A stretch of DNA of 64,000 nucleotides from Vibrio metoecus (lineage in GTDB: Bacteria; Pseudomonadota; Gammaproteobacteria; Enterobacterales; Vibrionaceae): positions 1 through 64,000 of the forward strand of contig NZ_JJMN01000064.1 of NCBI RefSeq assembly GCF_000696385.1, written 5' to 3'. Under the pieces are notes generated by a model, which did no database searches, was not told the DNA's origin, and saw only the letters and a list, made by a program, of their open reading frames with translations. The position numbers were made by a program, and so were the translations under genes. Every line of letters begins with the position of its first letter. Within the stretch, counting starts at the first letter, position 1. Below are positions 39,105 to 48,837 of the stretch, piece by piece.

Positions 39105-40088
39105 ATGAGTCAATATGTTGTCTGTGCGCTCTACAAGTTTGTTGAGCTCAATCATTACCAAGAGCTGAGAGCGCCACTACTGGCACTGATGGAAGAGAAC
39201 CACATTCGCGGCACATTGTTGTTGGCGCAAGAAGGCATTAATGGCACCGTCGCTTCTTCTCGCCAAGGAATTGATGTACTGCTGGCGTGGCTAGACAATG
39301 AGCCAAGTTTAAAAGGCACTGTGTATAAAGAGTCTTTGGCGAGTGAGCCGCCGTTTAACCGCACTAAGGTCAAACTCAAGAAAGAGATTGTGACTATGGG
39401 TGTAGAGGGCATCGATCCGCGTCATGTGGTGGGTACTTACGTGAAACCGCAAGATTGGAACGAGCTGATCTCTGATCCCGAAGTGTTGGTGGTGGATACG
39501 CGTAACGACTATGAAGTGCAGCTCGGTACCTTTAAAAACGCACTCAACCCAAAAACTGAGACGTTCCGCGAGTTTCCGCACTATGTGCAGGAAAACCTTG
39601 ATCCGCAAAAACACAAAAAAGTCGCCATGTTCTGTACTGGCGGGATTCGCTGTGAAAAATCCACCGCGTATTTGAAAGAGCAAGGCTTTGATGAGGTGTA
39701 TCACCTTGAAGGTGGCATTTTGAAATATCTTGAAGAAGTGCCTCAAGAGCAAAGCCTGTGGGAAGGGGATTGTTATGTGTTCGACGGACGCGTTGCGGTA
39801 GGGCATGGCCTTGCGGAAAGTGACTATCAAATCTGTAATGCTTGTCGTCTACCTATTACGGAGGAATACAAACAGAGCGAGCAATACGAGCAAGGCGTCA
39901 GTTGTCCGCGTTGCTTTGGGTCACATACGGAAGAGCAGCTAGAGCGTTTCCGTGAGCGTGAAAAGCAAGTTCAATTGGCGAAACTGCGCGGTGAAAGCCA
40001 TATCGGCGAAGAGAGTGCACACGTCATTGAAGCTCGTCGCGCTGAAAAATTGGCACGCAAAGCGGCGCAGCGTGGCCAGAAAGGTTAA
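39105..40088 (+). CDS. trhO: tRNA uridine(34) hydroxylase, rhodanese domain
   Basis: TrhO (YceA) hydroxylates uridine 34 of certain tRNAs using O2 on the way to 5-methoxy/oxyacetic-acid uridine. The 327-residue protein has an N-terminal acylphosphatase-like domain ([15 protein letters not shown]) and a rhodanese domain with the active-site loop [10 protein letters not shown] near residue 180. C-terminal CxxC pairs (CNACRLP, CPRCFG) follow, then a basic, Arg/Lys-rich tail. The ATG at 39105 has AAGG upstream; the longer frame start lacks one. Single gene. Confidence 0.92.
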   Translation: MSQYVVCALYKFVELNHYQELRAPLLALMEENHIRGTLLLAQEGINGTVASSRQGIDVLLAWLDNEPSLKGTVYKESLASEPPFNRTKVKLKKEIVTMGVEGIDPRHVVGTYVKPQDWNELISDPEVLVVDTRNDYEVQLGTFKNALNPKTETFREFPHYVQENLDPQKHKKVAMFCTGGIRCEKSTAYLKEQGFDEVYHLEGGILKYLEEVPQEQSLWEGDCYVFDGRVAVGHGLAESDYQICNACRLPITEEYKQSEQYEQGVSCPRCFGSHTEEQLERFREREKQVQLAKLRGESHIGEESAHVIEARRAEKLARKAAQRGQKG

Positions 40089-40113
40089 CGAGTCGTGAAT
40101 GGGTGGCTGTTTG

Positions 40114-41013
40114 CTACCCACTCACTGCTTGAAATCGCTGGCGAAATTCCCTCGGAGTCATGGCTTTGAGGGTTTTAAATTGGCGGTTGAAGTTCGACAA
40201 ATTTCCAAACCCAGTTCGCTCGGCAATTAACGCAATCGGCAGCGCAGAACTGGCTAAAAGCTCACACGCTTTACCGATCCGAAACTGCTTCAAATGCTCC
40301 GAAAAACTCATCCCATAATGCTTTTCAAATAAGCGATACGCCGAGCTTTCACTCAAATGTAAGTGATGACATAAGTCGGTGATTTTGATCGCTTGTGCGT
40401 AGTGCTGCTCCACATACTGTTTCGCCAGCTGAATTTTCTTGTGAATGTCGCTGTTACTGGTGAGTGGTGTCATCAAATACGGCGCAACGGATAGGCGCTG
40501 TGCTTGGGGATCGTCCGCCATCAGCAGCAGTGACTCAATTACGCGCAAGCTCTGGTAGCTGTGAGCTTGCTGCTCAAGATTTTCCAGTAAATGGGCGACT
40601 TGAATTGCGGTCTGCTCGCTCAGGTGTAAGCCATAAGCGGCATTTTGCTGTAGGCGTTTTAAGGCTTGAGCCTGCGGTAACACGCTTTGCAGTTTATCTA
40701 GCCACTCTTGCTTAAACCAGATAATCGTAGAGTGCAGGGTTTTGAATTGATTCAAGTGCTGGCGGCCAGCAATCATATGCGGCAAACCGGGGCCATAGAG
40801 CAAAAGGGTGTTGTGCTCAACCCCACCAATCGCATCACCTGCAAAATAGTTACCGACAAAACGTTGATCTGGGTTCTGGTAGAGCACCAGTTCATACTCG
40901 GTGTGATAGTGCCAAGGACAAGAAAACTCTTCTTTATTGGTGTTGCTGTGGAATTCGCGCAATACCCAATCCTGACTGATGCCACTCATCACATTTTCAA
41001 TTAAAGGCCGCAT
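40114..41013 (-). CDS. AraC family transcriptional regulator
   Basis: This 299-residue protein has an N-terminal cupin-like sensing domain (CPWHYHTEYELVLY, GPGLPHMI) and a C-terminal double helix-turn-helix (ITDLCHHLHLSESSAYRLFEKHYGMSFSEHLKQFRI and IALIAERTGFGNLSNFNRQFK). It is divergent from the MFS exporter at 41219, which it probably controls. The effector is unknown; a sugar-like compound would fit the neighbour. Confidence 0.9.
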   Translation of the reverse strand: MRPLIENVMSGISQDWVLREFHSNTNKEEFSCPWHYHTEYELVLYQNPDQRFVGNYFAGDAIGGVEHNTLLLYGPGLPHMIAGRQHLNQFKTLHSTIIWFKQEWLDKLQSVLPQAQALKRLQQNAAYGLHLSEQTAIQVAHLLENLEQQAHSYQSLRVIESLLLMADDPQAQRLSVAPYLMTPLTSNSDIHKKIQLAKQYVEQHYAQAIKITDLCHHLHLSESSAYRLFEKHYGMSFSEHLKQFRIGKACELLASSALPIALIAERTGFGNLSNFNRQFKTLKAMTPREFRQRFQAVSG

Positions 41014-41218
41014 AACGATTTATGTTGGTTTTCCACCGATCAATTTGTGGATATAGACTAGAAGAATGGCTCAATTTCTGTCAAATGTTAGAATGGTTTT
41101 GCCGGAATAGTATTAGAACTGGCTCGAATAACATCAATACAGAATAAGCAGATTCAGTACACTAGCCGCCTTATCCATCCATGATATTTCATCTTCAGTT
41201 TTGCTACGGAGTTACTGC

Positions 41219-42436
41219 ATGTATCGAGACAAAACCGCCTTACTGTTTATTATGTCGACACTGGTCACGGGTCTGTGCGGGGCTTTCTTTTATCCACTTT
41301 CTAGCTTGTTTATTGTTGAGGCGCTCGGTGCTTCACCGATGCAACTGAGTCTGTATATGGTCATGGCGGTGCTTAGCTCAGTCATCGTATCGCAGTGGTT
41401 GGCGCGTCAGTCAGATCGTGATTGGCAGCGTAAAACCATCTTATTGATCGCATTGCTCTGCTATTTGATCACCGTTGTCAGCTTTATGTTTATTCGCAGC
41501 TACAGCCTCGCCATTATGGTGGTGGTGGTGTTTGCAAGCGTAAGCGGCGCGTCATTTGGTCAGCTTTTCGCGCTTGGTCGTGAATACGCCGATCGCCATT
41601 TAACCGATAAAACCACCTTTCTCGCCACCATGCGTGCCGGCATTGCGATAGCTTGGGTATTTGGTCCACCGGCGGCGTTTATGCTCAAAGCCAGTTTTGG
41701 TTTTAGCGCCGCTTTTGCCGTCTCTGCCGCGATTGTTTCTTTAGCCATTGTGTTGATTGCCCGCTATTTGCCTGCAGGGGAGAAAACAGCAGCGGTTCAA
41801 CCGGATGGCACACAAGTCGATTTAAGAAAATACTCGACACGTAAGCGGGCGCTGATTGTGTTGTATTGTGTCACCTTGGTATGTACGTTTGGTGCCAACA
41901 ACCTCTACATCACCAGTATGCCGCTTTATTTGTCTCGCGAATTGATGGTGCCTGAGCACTGGTTAGGTTTACTGTTTGGAACCGCGGCGTTGTGTGAAAT
42001 TCCCGTAATGTTAATGGCAGGAAAGCTAGCTCAACGCTGGGGAACGAATAAATTGCTGATGCTTGGGATCACCAGTGGCATGCTGTTTTACGGTGTGATG
42101 CTCACCCACACTGGGTTTATCGCCATGATGGCAGCACAAGTTCTCAATGGCTTCTTCATTGGCGTGTGTGCAACGTTAGGTATGGTGGTTCTACAAGACA
42201 TGATGCAAGACCGATTGGGTACCGCATCAACCCTGTTTTCAAGCATGCTCAGCATCAGCACGTTGGTGGCGAGCTTGTCGGTAGGCGTAGTGGGCGAATT
42301 TTATAACTACTTCAGCACCTTGTATGTTTCTTTGACGGGGGCTTTCAGTGCACTGATTTTGTTGACGTTGTTTAGCCAATTACAGCGTAAATCGGTATTG
42401 GTTGAATCGGCCACTGATGAGGTGTCAGTTGGATAA
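41219..42436 (+). CDS. MFS sugar efflux transporter (SetA-like)
   Basis: This 405-residue protein has 12 predicted membrane segments. The N-terminal half is typical of the sugar-efflux transporter (Set) group: AFFYPLSSLFIVEALGASPMQLSLYMV and ASVSGASFGQLFALGREYADRH. The second half has GLLFGTAALCEIPVMLMAGKLAQRWG. I chose the ATG at 41219, which follows CGGAG by about seven bases, over an in-frame TTG 18 bases upstream. It lies divergent from the AraC gene. The substrate is inferred only as a sugar or glycoside. Confidence 0.85.
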   Translation: MYRDKTALLFIMSTLVTGLCGAFFYPLSSLFIVEALGASPMQLSLYMVMAVLSSVIVSQWLARQSDRDWQRKTILLIALLCYLITVVSFMFIRSYSLAIMVVVVFASVSGASFGQLFALGREYADRHLTDKTTFLATMRAGIAIAWVFGPPAAFMLKASFGFSAAFAVSAAIVSLAIVLIARYLPAGEKTAAVQPDGTQVDLRKYSTRKRALIVLYCVTLVCTFGANNLYITSMPLYLSRELMVPEHWLGLLFGTAALCEIPVMLMAGKLAQRWGTNKLLMLGITSGMLFYGVMLTHTGFIAMMAAQVLNGFFIGVCATLGMVVLQDMMQDRLGTASTLFSSMLSISTLVASLSVGVVGEFYNYFSTLYVSLTGAFSALILLTLFSQLQRKSVLVESATDEVSVG

Positions 42437-42611
42437 ATGATGTGATATTGGCCAACGTTCGTATATTCGTTATCCAAACGGTTCAATGCGTAATTATTCT
42501 TTAATACGTAAAAAATATGTGACCATACTTCCATATCTTATGGCGTGATAAGAAATATTTATGAAAGAAGGTATTATTTTTAAGAAATACCAGTGATTGT
42601 GGAGAGGATAG

Positions 42612-42788
42612 GTGGACAATTCGGTTGTTGCCCAATTAAAGAAAGAGTTTTACGCGCAGTTGAGCGCGTTGCAAGCTCATTCTGTCCCACAATCCAAGCC
42701 GACATTATCGGTATTAACCGATGAAGAGCTGCGCCAATTAGAGCAAATATGGATTGAATTGTGCGTCTGGAAGAAGTCGCAAAGCTGA
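42612..42788 (+). CDS. Hypothetical small protein, 58 residues
   Basis: This frame begins at a GTG with GGAGAGG upstream and reads MDNSVVAQLKKEFYAQLSALQ, then TDEELRQLEQIWIELCVWKKSQS. It is soluble, helical and shows protein-like composition. It lies between the MFS gene and a strong terminator at 42817-42846, so it would be its own short transcript or the tail of one. I do not recognise the family. Confidence 0.5.
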   Translation: MDNSVVAQLKKEFYAQLSALQAHSVPQSKPTLSVLTDEELRQLEQIWIELCVWKKSQS

Positions 42789-42816
42789 TTTCTCTGTGTA
42801 TTTGGTTGATTAGAAG

Positions 42817-42846
42817 AACCCAACCCGCCATGGTTGGGTTTTTTGT
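42817..42846 (+). terminator. Terminator upstream of ribA
   Basis: A perfect nine-base-pair stem (AACCCAACC / GGTTGGGTT, six-base loop) followed by six T residues ends transcripts entering from the left. Confidence 0.9.
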
Positions 42847-43009
42847 TGCTCAAAAAAGCATTTGTTATAACATAACAATTTAAGCGTACGAGTGATCTTT
42901 TCTTTGAAAAAAGGGGTATCAGCCCTCATAGTTAAGCCACTAGTAGAGATAAGTTATGCAAATGTTGAGAAACGTGCATCCCGTTACAAAGATTCAAGTG
43001 AGTGCAAAT

Positions 43010-43606
43010 ATGGCGGAAGTAAGAGCCAGAGTTGATTTCAAAGTTGGCGCTAAAAGTAATATTGACGCGGAAATCCTATCATTTCATGGACTGCAAACCG
43101 ATAAAGAACATGTTGCAGTTATTTTCAAATCAGCGGACACCACCCAAGAAGCTCCGCTAGTGCGTATGCATTCGGAGTGTTTAACGGGCGATGTTTTCCA
43201 TTCCTCTCGCTGTGACTGTGGTGAACAGTTAGAAGAAACCATTACTCGCATGGGGCAGTCAGGCGGCATCATTCTGTATTTACGTCAAGAAGGACGGGGG
43301 ATTGGTCTATATAACAAGATTGATGCTTATCGCCTACAAAGCCAAGGCATGAACACCTATGAAGCCAACAATCACCTTGGTTTTGGTGATGATCTGCGTG
43401 ATTTCACAGAAGCCGCGCAAATGCTTAAAGCCTTGGGAGTGAATAAGATCCGTTTGGTGACAAACAACCCTAAAAAAATCCGAGAGTTAAAAGAACACGG
43501 CATTGATATCGTTGAGGTGGTTCACACCTCGGCACACATCAAAGACGGTAATGAAAATTACCTGAAAGCCAAAGTTTCACACGGTAAGCATCAACTAAAA
43601 CTGTAA
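43010..43606 (+). CDS. ribA: GTP cyclohydrolase II
   Basis: RibA opens GTP to the first pyrimidine intermediate of riboflavin synthesis. From the ATG at 43010 the protein has 198 residues and begins [21 protein letters not shown]. The zinc site is [18 protein letters not shown] and the substrate loop [17 protein letters not shown] is intact. I place the start at 43010 because homologues in the group start there; an in-frame ATG at 42956 would add 18 residues ([14 protein letters not shown]). No flavin riboswitch is visible. A strong terminator follows. Confidence 0.93.
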   Translation: MAEVRARVDFKVGAKSNIDAEILSFHGLQTDKEHVAVIFKSADTTQEAPLVRMHSECLTGDVFHSSRCDCGEQLEETITRMGQSGGIILYLRQEGRGIGLYNKIDAYRLQSQGMNTYEANNHLGFGDDLRDFTEAAQMLKALGVNKIRLVTNNPKKIRELKEHGIDIVEVVHTSAHIKDGNENYLKAKVSHGKHQLKL

Positions 43607-43660
43607 CTTTCAGTTTTATAGATAGATTCTATTGGTTACCGACAGTTTTGCATGTTACTA

Positions 43661-43685
43661 AACCCCACGCTTGTGGGGTTTTTTG
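43661..43685 (+). terminator. Terminator of ribA
   Basis: A perfect eight-base-pair stem (AACCCCAC / GTGGGGTT, GCTT loop) is followed by a run of T residues, about 55 bases after the ribA stop. Confidence 0.92.
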
Positions 43686-43735
43686 TATGTGCGCTTGAAA
43701 AAAAATTGTAAATTTGTATTATCTGCAACGAAATA

Positions 43736-43754
43736 ACAAATGATAATAATTTGC
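43736..43754. promoter_or_regulatory. Fur box upstream of the imelysin operon
   Basis: The element around AAATGATAATAATTTGC matches the Fur 19-mer well, with a perfect TGATAAT left half. It lies 30-50 bases before the irpA start, in promoter position, so repression by iron-bound Fur is likely. Confidence 0.72.
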
Positions 43755-43784
43755 AATTCATACCAAACTCAACAAGGATGCTCC

Positions 43785-45047
43785 ATGAACGTTAAGTCTA
43801 TTCTTTCTTCTGCCATTCTGGCTTCACTTGCACTCAGTGCTTCAAGTAGCTTTGCAGCCGCAACGACTCAAACTCAAGTGGTTGAACATTATGCGGATAT
43901 CGCGCATGCCGTGTATGCCGATTCACGTGTGACGGCTCAGCAACTGCAAAAATCAATTGATCGTTTTTTGCAAAAGCCAACGGCTAAAGGTTTAGACGAT
44001 GTAAAACAAGCGTGGTTAGCTGCTCGCGTTCCTTACCAACAATCAGAAGTTTTTCGTTTTGGTAACACGATCGTCGATGACTGGGAAGGTCAATTGAATG
44101 CTTGGCCATTGGATGAAGGTTTGATCGATTACGTGGCGGGTACCTATCAGCATGAACTTGGCAATGAAGGCGCGAATGCCAACATTATAGCCAACACTTC
44201 ACTGACGATTGGCGCCAATAAAATCGATGTACAAGAAATCACCCCTGAATTGCTGGCGAGCTTGAATGAAATCGGCGGTTCTGAGGCGAATGTGGCGTCA
44301 GGCTATCATGCGATTGAATTCTTGCTGTGGGGGCAAGATTTGAATGGCACTAAGGCGGGAGCCGGTACGCGTTCTTATACCGATTATCTGCAAGGTAAAG
44401 AATGTACCAACGGCAATTGTGATCGCCGAGCGCAATACCTCAAAGCGGCCGCGCAACTGTTGGTGACTGACCTTGAATGGATGGAAAAACAGTGGGCAAA
44501 TGGTGAAAAAGGTAACTATCGTCAGCAATTGTTGAGTGAATCGAGTGAGAATGGCTTGCGTAAGATGCTGTTTGGGATGGGTTCTCTTTCTTTGGGTGAG
44601 CTAGCGGGGGAACGCATGAAAGTCGCGCTTGAAGCGAATTCAACCGAAGATGAGCACGACTGTTTCTCAGACAACACGCATAACTCGCACTACTACAACG
44701 AGCAGGGTATCTACAATATTTTCACTGGCACCTACACTCGTGCGGACGGTTCGGAGTTGAAAGGTCCAAGTCTGTATGCGTTAGTCGCAGAAAAAGATGC
44801 CAGTGCGGCAAAAGAGATCCTACAACAGTTTGAAACCGCCAGAACCCAAGTCGGTGAGTTAGTCACGTCAGCGGAGAAGAACAATCAGCATTTTGATCAG
44901 CTTATAGCAGCCGATAACACCGCAGGTCACGCCATCATCAATCAAGCGATTATGGCGCTTGTAGTACAAACTGGCTCCATTGAGCGTGCCGCAGGCATTA
45001 TCGGTATTGATAACCTAAACCCAGATACGGCAGATCACGAGTTTTAA
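43785..45047 (+). CDS. irpA: Imelysin-family iron-regulated protein (IrpA-like)
   Basis: This 420-residue periplasmic or surface protein has a signal peptide (MNVKSILSSAILASLALSASSSFAAA) and an imelysin (peptidase M75-like) domain with the GxHxxE motif in SGYHAIEFLLWG. Such proteins take part in iron acquisition. The ATG at 43785 has AGGA seven bases upstream; the longer frame starts inside the Fur region and is not credible. It is first of a four-gene iron operon: imelysin, di-haem oxidoreductase, imelysin lipoprotein and DUF1513. Confidence 0.9.
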   Translation: MNVKSILSSAILASLALSASSSFAAATTQTQVVEHYADIAHAVYADSRVTAQQLQKSIDRFLQKPTAKGLDDVKQAWLAARVPYQQSEVFRFGNTIVDDWEGQLNAWPLDEGLIDYVAGTYQHELGNEGANANIIANTSLTIGANKIDVQEITPELLASLNEIGGSEANVASGYHAIEFLLWGQDLNGTKAGAGTRSYTDYLQGKECTNGNCDRRAQYLKAAAQLLVTDLEWMEKQWANGEKGNYRQQLLSESSENGLRKMLFGMGSLSLGELAGERMKVALEANSTEDEHDCFSDNTHNSHYYNEQGIYNIFTGTYTRADGSELKGPSLYALVAEKDASAAKEILQQFETARTQVGELVTSAEKNNQHFDQLIAADNTAGHAIINQAIMALVVQTGSIERAAGIIGIDNLNPDTADHEF

Positions 45048-45061
45048 TCCGTCACTCTAGT

Positions 45062-45099
45062 GATCCTTTCCCTCTGCAAATCAGAGCAGGAAAGGGATC
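45062..45099. other. Intergenic hairpin after irpA
   Basis: An imperfect long stem built from GATCCTTTCC and GGAAAGGGATC encloses CTCTG/CAGAG. No T run follows, so it may set the relative level of irpA and the downstream genes. Confidence 0.5.
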
Positions 45100-45193
45100 G
45101 TTCGATTTTGCAATAAAACCCAATCCTAGATGTATTAATCAATAAAAACGGATTGGGTTGTTTTTCCAAGAACGTTTTCACAGGAACCATGTC

Positions 45194-46580
45194 ATGAAGT
45201 CCTCTTTCTCTCTGCTGCTGTTTGGCGCCGTATTGGGCAGCTCTGCCTTGGCAGCAGAGATTAAATCGGGTGGTGATACCAGTACCACCAAGGAAGGGGC
45301 GAACGCCTTTTCTATGCCTGCGAGCAATTTACCGATCACCAAACGCCTTGATTTTAGTGTGGGGAACAGTTTTTTCCGTAACCCTTGGGTACCGGCACCC
45401 GCTTCAACGGATGCTCGTGATGGTTTAGGGCCTTTGTTTAACACCAATGGTTGTCAAAACTGCCACATCAAAGATGGGCGAGGTCATCCGCCGGAAGCTA
45501 ATGATACCCATGCGGTGTCCATGTTAGTGCGCTTGAGTATTCCAGCAGTGACTGAGCAACAGAAAGCGACTTATGCCCTCAATGGCGTTGTGCCTGAACC
45601 CACTTATGGTGGTCAGCTACAAGATTTTGCGCTGCCAGATACAAAAGCCCGAAGGGCGCATTCACATCACTTATGATGAAGTGGTGGTCACTTTCGCTGA
45701 CGGTACGCCTGTCGCCTTACGTAAACCGAATTTGAAAATCTTGGATCTCGCTTATGGCGACATGCATCCGGATGTACAAATGTCGGCACGGGTTGCGCCG
45801 CCAATGATTGGACTTGGACTTTTGGAAGGGATTGCAGACCAAACCTTACTGGAATGGGCAGATCCAGAAGATCGTAATGGTGATGGCATTTCCGGACGAG
45901 TCAACCAAGTGCGAGATGTACGAACCGGTGAAACTGCGATTGGCCGCTTTGGTTGGAAAGCAGGGCAGCCCAACATCATGCAGCAAAATGCGGCCGCCTT
46001 TAATGGTGATTTGGGTTTAACCAGCCGCTTGTTTCCACAAGAAAACTGCACGGAAAAACAGACGCTATGCCGCGAGCTACCGAGTGGTGGTTCACCAGAG
46101 GTCAGTGACAACATTTTGGATTTCGTGGAGTTTTATGCTCAGCACTTAGCGGTTCCCGTGCGTCGCAACGTACAAGATCTTCAGGTGCAATTAGGCGAAA
46201 AACTGTTTGCCCAAATGGGCTGCCAGTCTTGCCATAAAACAGACGTAGTGACGCAAGAAAATGCCGATCGTCCGGCACTCTCAAAGCAGCGTATTCAGCC
46301 TTACACGGATCTGCTGTTGCACGATATGGGCGAAGGCTTGGGTGATGGTCGGCCGGAAGCGTTAGCATCCGCACGTGAGTGGCGTACCGCACCTTTGTGG
46401 GGGATCGGTTATACCCAAGAAGTGAATGGTCACACCTATTTCTTGCATGATGGTCGAGCACGCAACGTGATGGAAGCGGTACTGTGGCACGGTGGTGAAG
46501 CGCAAGCGAGTCGCGACAAGGTACTGCAATTGGACAAAGCACAGCGTGAAGCGCTGATGGCCTTTTTGAATTCGCTGTAG
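45194..46580 (+). pseudogene. Di-haem oxidoreductase, DUF1111/thiol oxidoreductase type (frameshifted as sequenced)
   Basis: The protein has a signal peptide (MKSSFSLLLFGAVLGSSALAA) and two c-type haem sites, CQNCH (first frame) and CQSCH (second frame), in a DUF1111-type body (FRNPWVPAPASTDARDGLGPLFNTNGC; LWGIGYTQEVNGHTYFLHDGRARN). Such proteins travel with imelysins in iron-uptake operons and probably act as periplasmic electron carriers or reductases. The frame breaks near 45647; removing one G gives DTKPEGRIHITYDEV and about 461 residues. The ATG at 45194 has GGA upstream. It follows irpA and precedes the second imelysin by 12 bases. Confidence 0.88.
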
Positions 46581-46592
46581 GAGAGGATGAGG

Positions 46593-47600
46593 ATGAAAAA
46601 AACGCTGACTCTTTTGGCTCTGTCGCTACTGACCGCGTGTCAGAGTGCCTTAAATGCTGACCATTCCAGCCAAGCGGTGTTCGAGTTAGAACGTGAATAT
46701 GCGCAAACTCTCGCTGAGCAGGCCGAACAGTTGCAGCAGAGTGTGACTCAATATTGTCAAGTGCCGAATGGCGACATCACACCACTTAAGCAGCAGTGGC
46801 AAGCCAGTATGCAGGCGTGGATGCGTTTGCAAGGCCAACAGCGTGGCCCGAGCGCGGCGCTGGATCTAAGTTGGAATATGCAGTTTTGGCCTGATAAAAA
46901 AGACACGACTGGGCATAAGATGAACCAGTTATTGGCTAAGCCTCAAGCATGGACGGCGGATGACATTGTAAAGCAGAGTGTTGCGGTACAAGGTCTTGGT
47001 GCATTGGAATGGCTGATCTTCGATAGCAAATCGGCTTTATTGACAGAACCACAACAAGCTTGTCCCGTGACGATTGCGATTAGCCATACTGTGCAGCGTA
47101 ATGCGCAAAATATTGCACGGGCTTGGCAAGATAACCCGTGGCAAATGTTGGATGAGCAAGCGTGGCGAGCCGAGTACATCGCTCTGCTTTCTAATCAACT
47201 TGAATTTGCCCTCTCGAAACTTAATCGACCACTGGCGAACATTGGTCAGCCACGGCCGTATTTCTCTGAATCATGGCGCTCTAAAACCTCGCTTAGCAAT
47301 ATGCGTGATAACTTGCTAGCGATTCAGGCGCTCTATCATGCGGACGGGCAAGGTTTGGATGCCATGCTGCGTGAGCAAGATATGGCGACGACGGCGGATC
47401 GCGTCTCCGAGCAGTTGGCGGGGATTATCGAAACATGGCCGCAACAAGCTAGCCTGTTTGACATGCTGCAAACCAAAGCAGGTTATCGAGAAGTGTTAGT
47501 GCTGCGTGATAAGTTCGAACAACTGAACTATTTGCTGCACGATGAAGTGGCGGTGGGGCTTGGCGTAGTGATTGGGTTTAATGCAACCGATGGTGACTGA
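46593..47600 (+). CDS. Imelysin-family lipoprotein
   Basis: This 335-residue protein has a lipobox signal peptide (MKKTLTLLALSLLTAC), so it should be anchored in a membrane facing the periplasm. The body is an imelysin-like helical domain with QGLGALEWLIFD in place of the GxHxxE-type core. The ATG at 46593 is preceded by GGAGAGG at seven bases; an ATG six bases earlier overlaps the ribosome site. It is the second imelysin of the operon and overlaps the DUF1513 gene. Confidence 0.88.
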   Translation: MKKTLTLLALSLLTACQSALNADHSSQAVFELEREYAQTLAEQAEQLQQSVTQYCQVPNGDITPLKQQWQASMQAWMRLQGQQRGPSAALDLSWNMQFWPDKKDTTGHKMNQLLAKPQAWTADDIVKQSVAVQGLGALEWLIFDSKSALLTEPQQACPVTIAISHTVQRNAQNIARAWQDNPWQMLDEQAWRAEYIALLSNQLEFALSKLNRPLANIGQPRPYFSESWRSKTSLSNMRDNLLAIQALYHADGQGLDAMLREQDMATTADRVSEQLAGIIETWPQQASLFDMLQTKAGYREVLVLRDKFEQLNYLLHDEVAVGLGVVIGFNATDGD

Positions 47601-48666
47601 TGCAACTCGCCGCAATTTGCTGAAAGCGGCACTGTTTGGTGGCTGTACACCTTGGTTGGTCAACGCTTGTAGCTCCACGCCATCATCCGCGTGTGCCTTA
47701 ATTGGCTGCGCGATTGAAGGGCGAGAGCGTTTCAGCGTGGTCATGGCCGATAGCGCAGGGCAAAAAATCGGCCAATTGCCTCTGCCTGCCAGAGGGCATG
47801 GAATTGCCATTCACCCTCATTTGCCACAGGCTGTGGCGTTTGCGCGGCGCCCGGGGCAGTTTATGTCAGTGTTTGATTACCAAACGGCGCAGCAAATTGT
47901 ACTGCGTCCTGCTGATGCAGAGCGTTACTACTATGGGCATGGTGTGTTTTCGGCAGATGGTCGCTATTTGTATGCCACGGAGGGGGAGCAAAAGACCAGC
48001 TGTGGTGTGATTGGCGTTTATGAAGTAGCCAAACGCTATCAAAAAGTAGCGGAATTCAGCGGCTTTGGTGTGGGTCCTCACGAAGTGATTTTGATGACCG
48101 ATGGCCGCTTGGTGGTGGGGGTTGGTGGTGTGCACACTTTTGGCCGAGAACCACTGAATTTGGAGACCATGCAGCCGAGTTTGACCTATCTTTCAGCGCA
48201 AGGTGAAGTGCTAGATCAAATTACGCTCGCGGATCGACACTTAAGTATTCGCCATCTGGCACACGATGGTGCACAAACCGTGTTGTGTGGCCAGCAATAT
48301 CGTGGCCAGCCGGATGATTATCCGCCGTTGATCGCCATGCATAAAGGTTCAGGGCCACTCATTCCACTGCAAGCAGAGCCAGAGCAGTGGGCGCGTTTCA
48401 ATCACTATATCGCGAGCATTGCGGCAACGGAGGAGTGGATTCTTGCCACTTCGCCGCCGGGTAACTGCTATGGGATCTGGTCAAAAGCTACGGGCGAATT
48501 GGTGGAGTTAGCCGCTTTAGCCGATGCTTCCGGCGTCGTGGTTCGCCATGGTGCATTTCAGGTCAGTTCGGGGGCGGGCAAAGTCATTTTGCAATCGGCC
48601 CCAGAGCATTCTCAAACTCACATGAGTAATGTGATGTGGGATAACCATTGGTCTGCAATCGGGTGA
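47581..48666 (+). CDS. DUF1513 domain-containing protein with twin-arginine-like signal
   Basis: This 361-residue protein starts with a TRRNLLKAALFGGCTPWLVNAC signal, which has a twin-arginine pattern and a possible lipid-attachment Cys. The body is a beta-propeller-like DUF1513 domain (LPARGHGIAIHPHLPQAVAFARRPG, GHGVFSADGRYLYATEGE, GVGPHEVILMTDGR). It overlaps the preceding imelysin gene by about 20 bases and closes the iron operon. The start could also be an ATG nine bases later. DUF1513 proteins always travel with imelysin and di-haem genes; no biochemical role is known to me. Confidence 0.85.
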   Translation: MQPMVTDATRRNLLKAALFGGCTPWLVNACSSTPSSACALIGCAIEGRERFSVVMADSAGQKIGQLPLPARGHGIAIHPHLPQAVAFARRPGQFMSVFDYQTAQQIVLRPADAERYYYGHGVFSADGRYLYATEGEQKTSCGVIGVYEVAKRYQKVAEFSGFGVGPHEVILMTDGRLVVGVGGVHTFGREPLNLETMQPSLTYLSAQGEVLDQITLADRHLSIRHLAHDGAQTVLCGQQYRGQPDDYPPLIAMHKGSGPLIPLQAEPEQWARFNHYIASIAATEEWILATSPPGNCYGIWSKATGELVELAALADASGVVVRHGAFQVSSGAGKVILQSAPEHSQTHMSNVMWDNHWSAIG

Positions 48667-48837
48667 TGATATCCGTGCGTTGAGTGAGTGCGCTTTTCAC
48701 GTGCAATCTGTTCATGATGCAAAAGAGAACGGGGGACGATAAAAACGAGACATTGGTGAAAATATATCTATCAACAGCTTAAATTTGCGGCTGACCTTTG
48801 CCATACTTGATGCATCTCTGGCCACTAGGGCATCTTG

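Noticed and set aside
42580..42831. 83-codon minus-strand frame before ribA
   Set aside because: It is the complement of the 58-residue plus-strand gene and a terminator, with no ribosome site of its own.
42847..43009. FMN riboswitch upstream of ribA
   Set aside because: None of the conserved RFN-element segments are visible between the terminator and the start codon.
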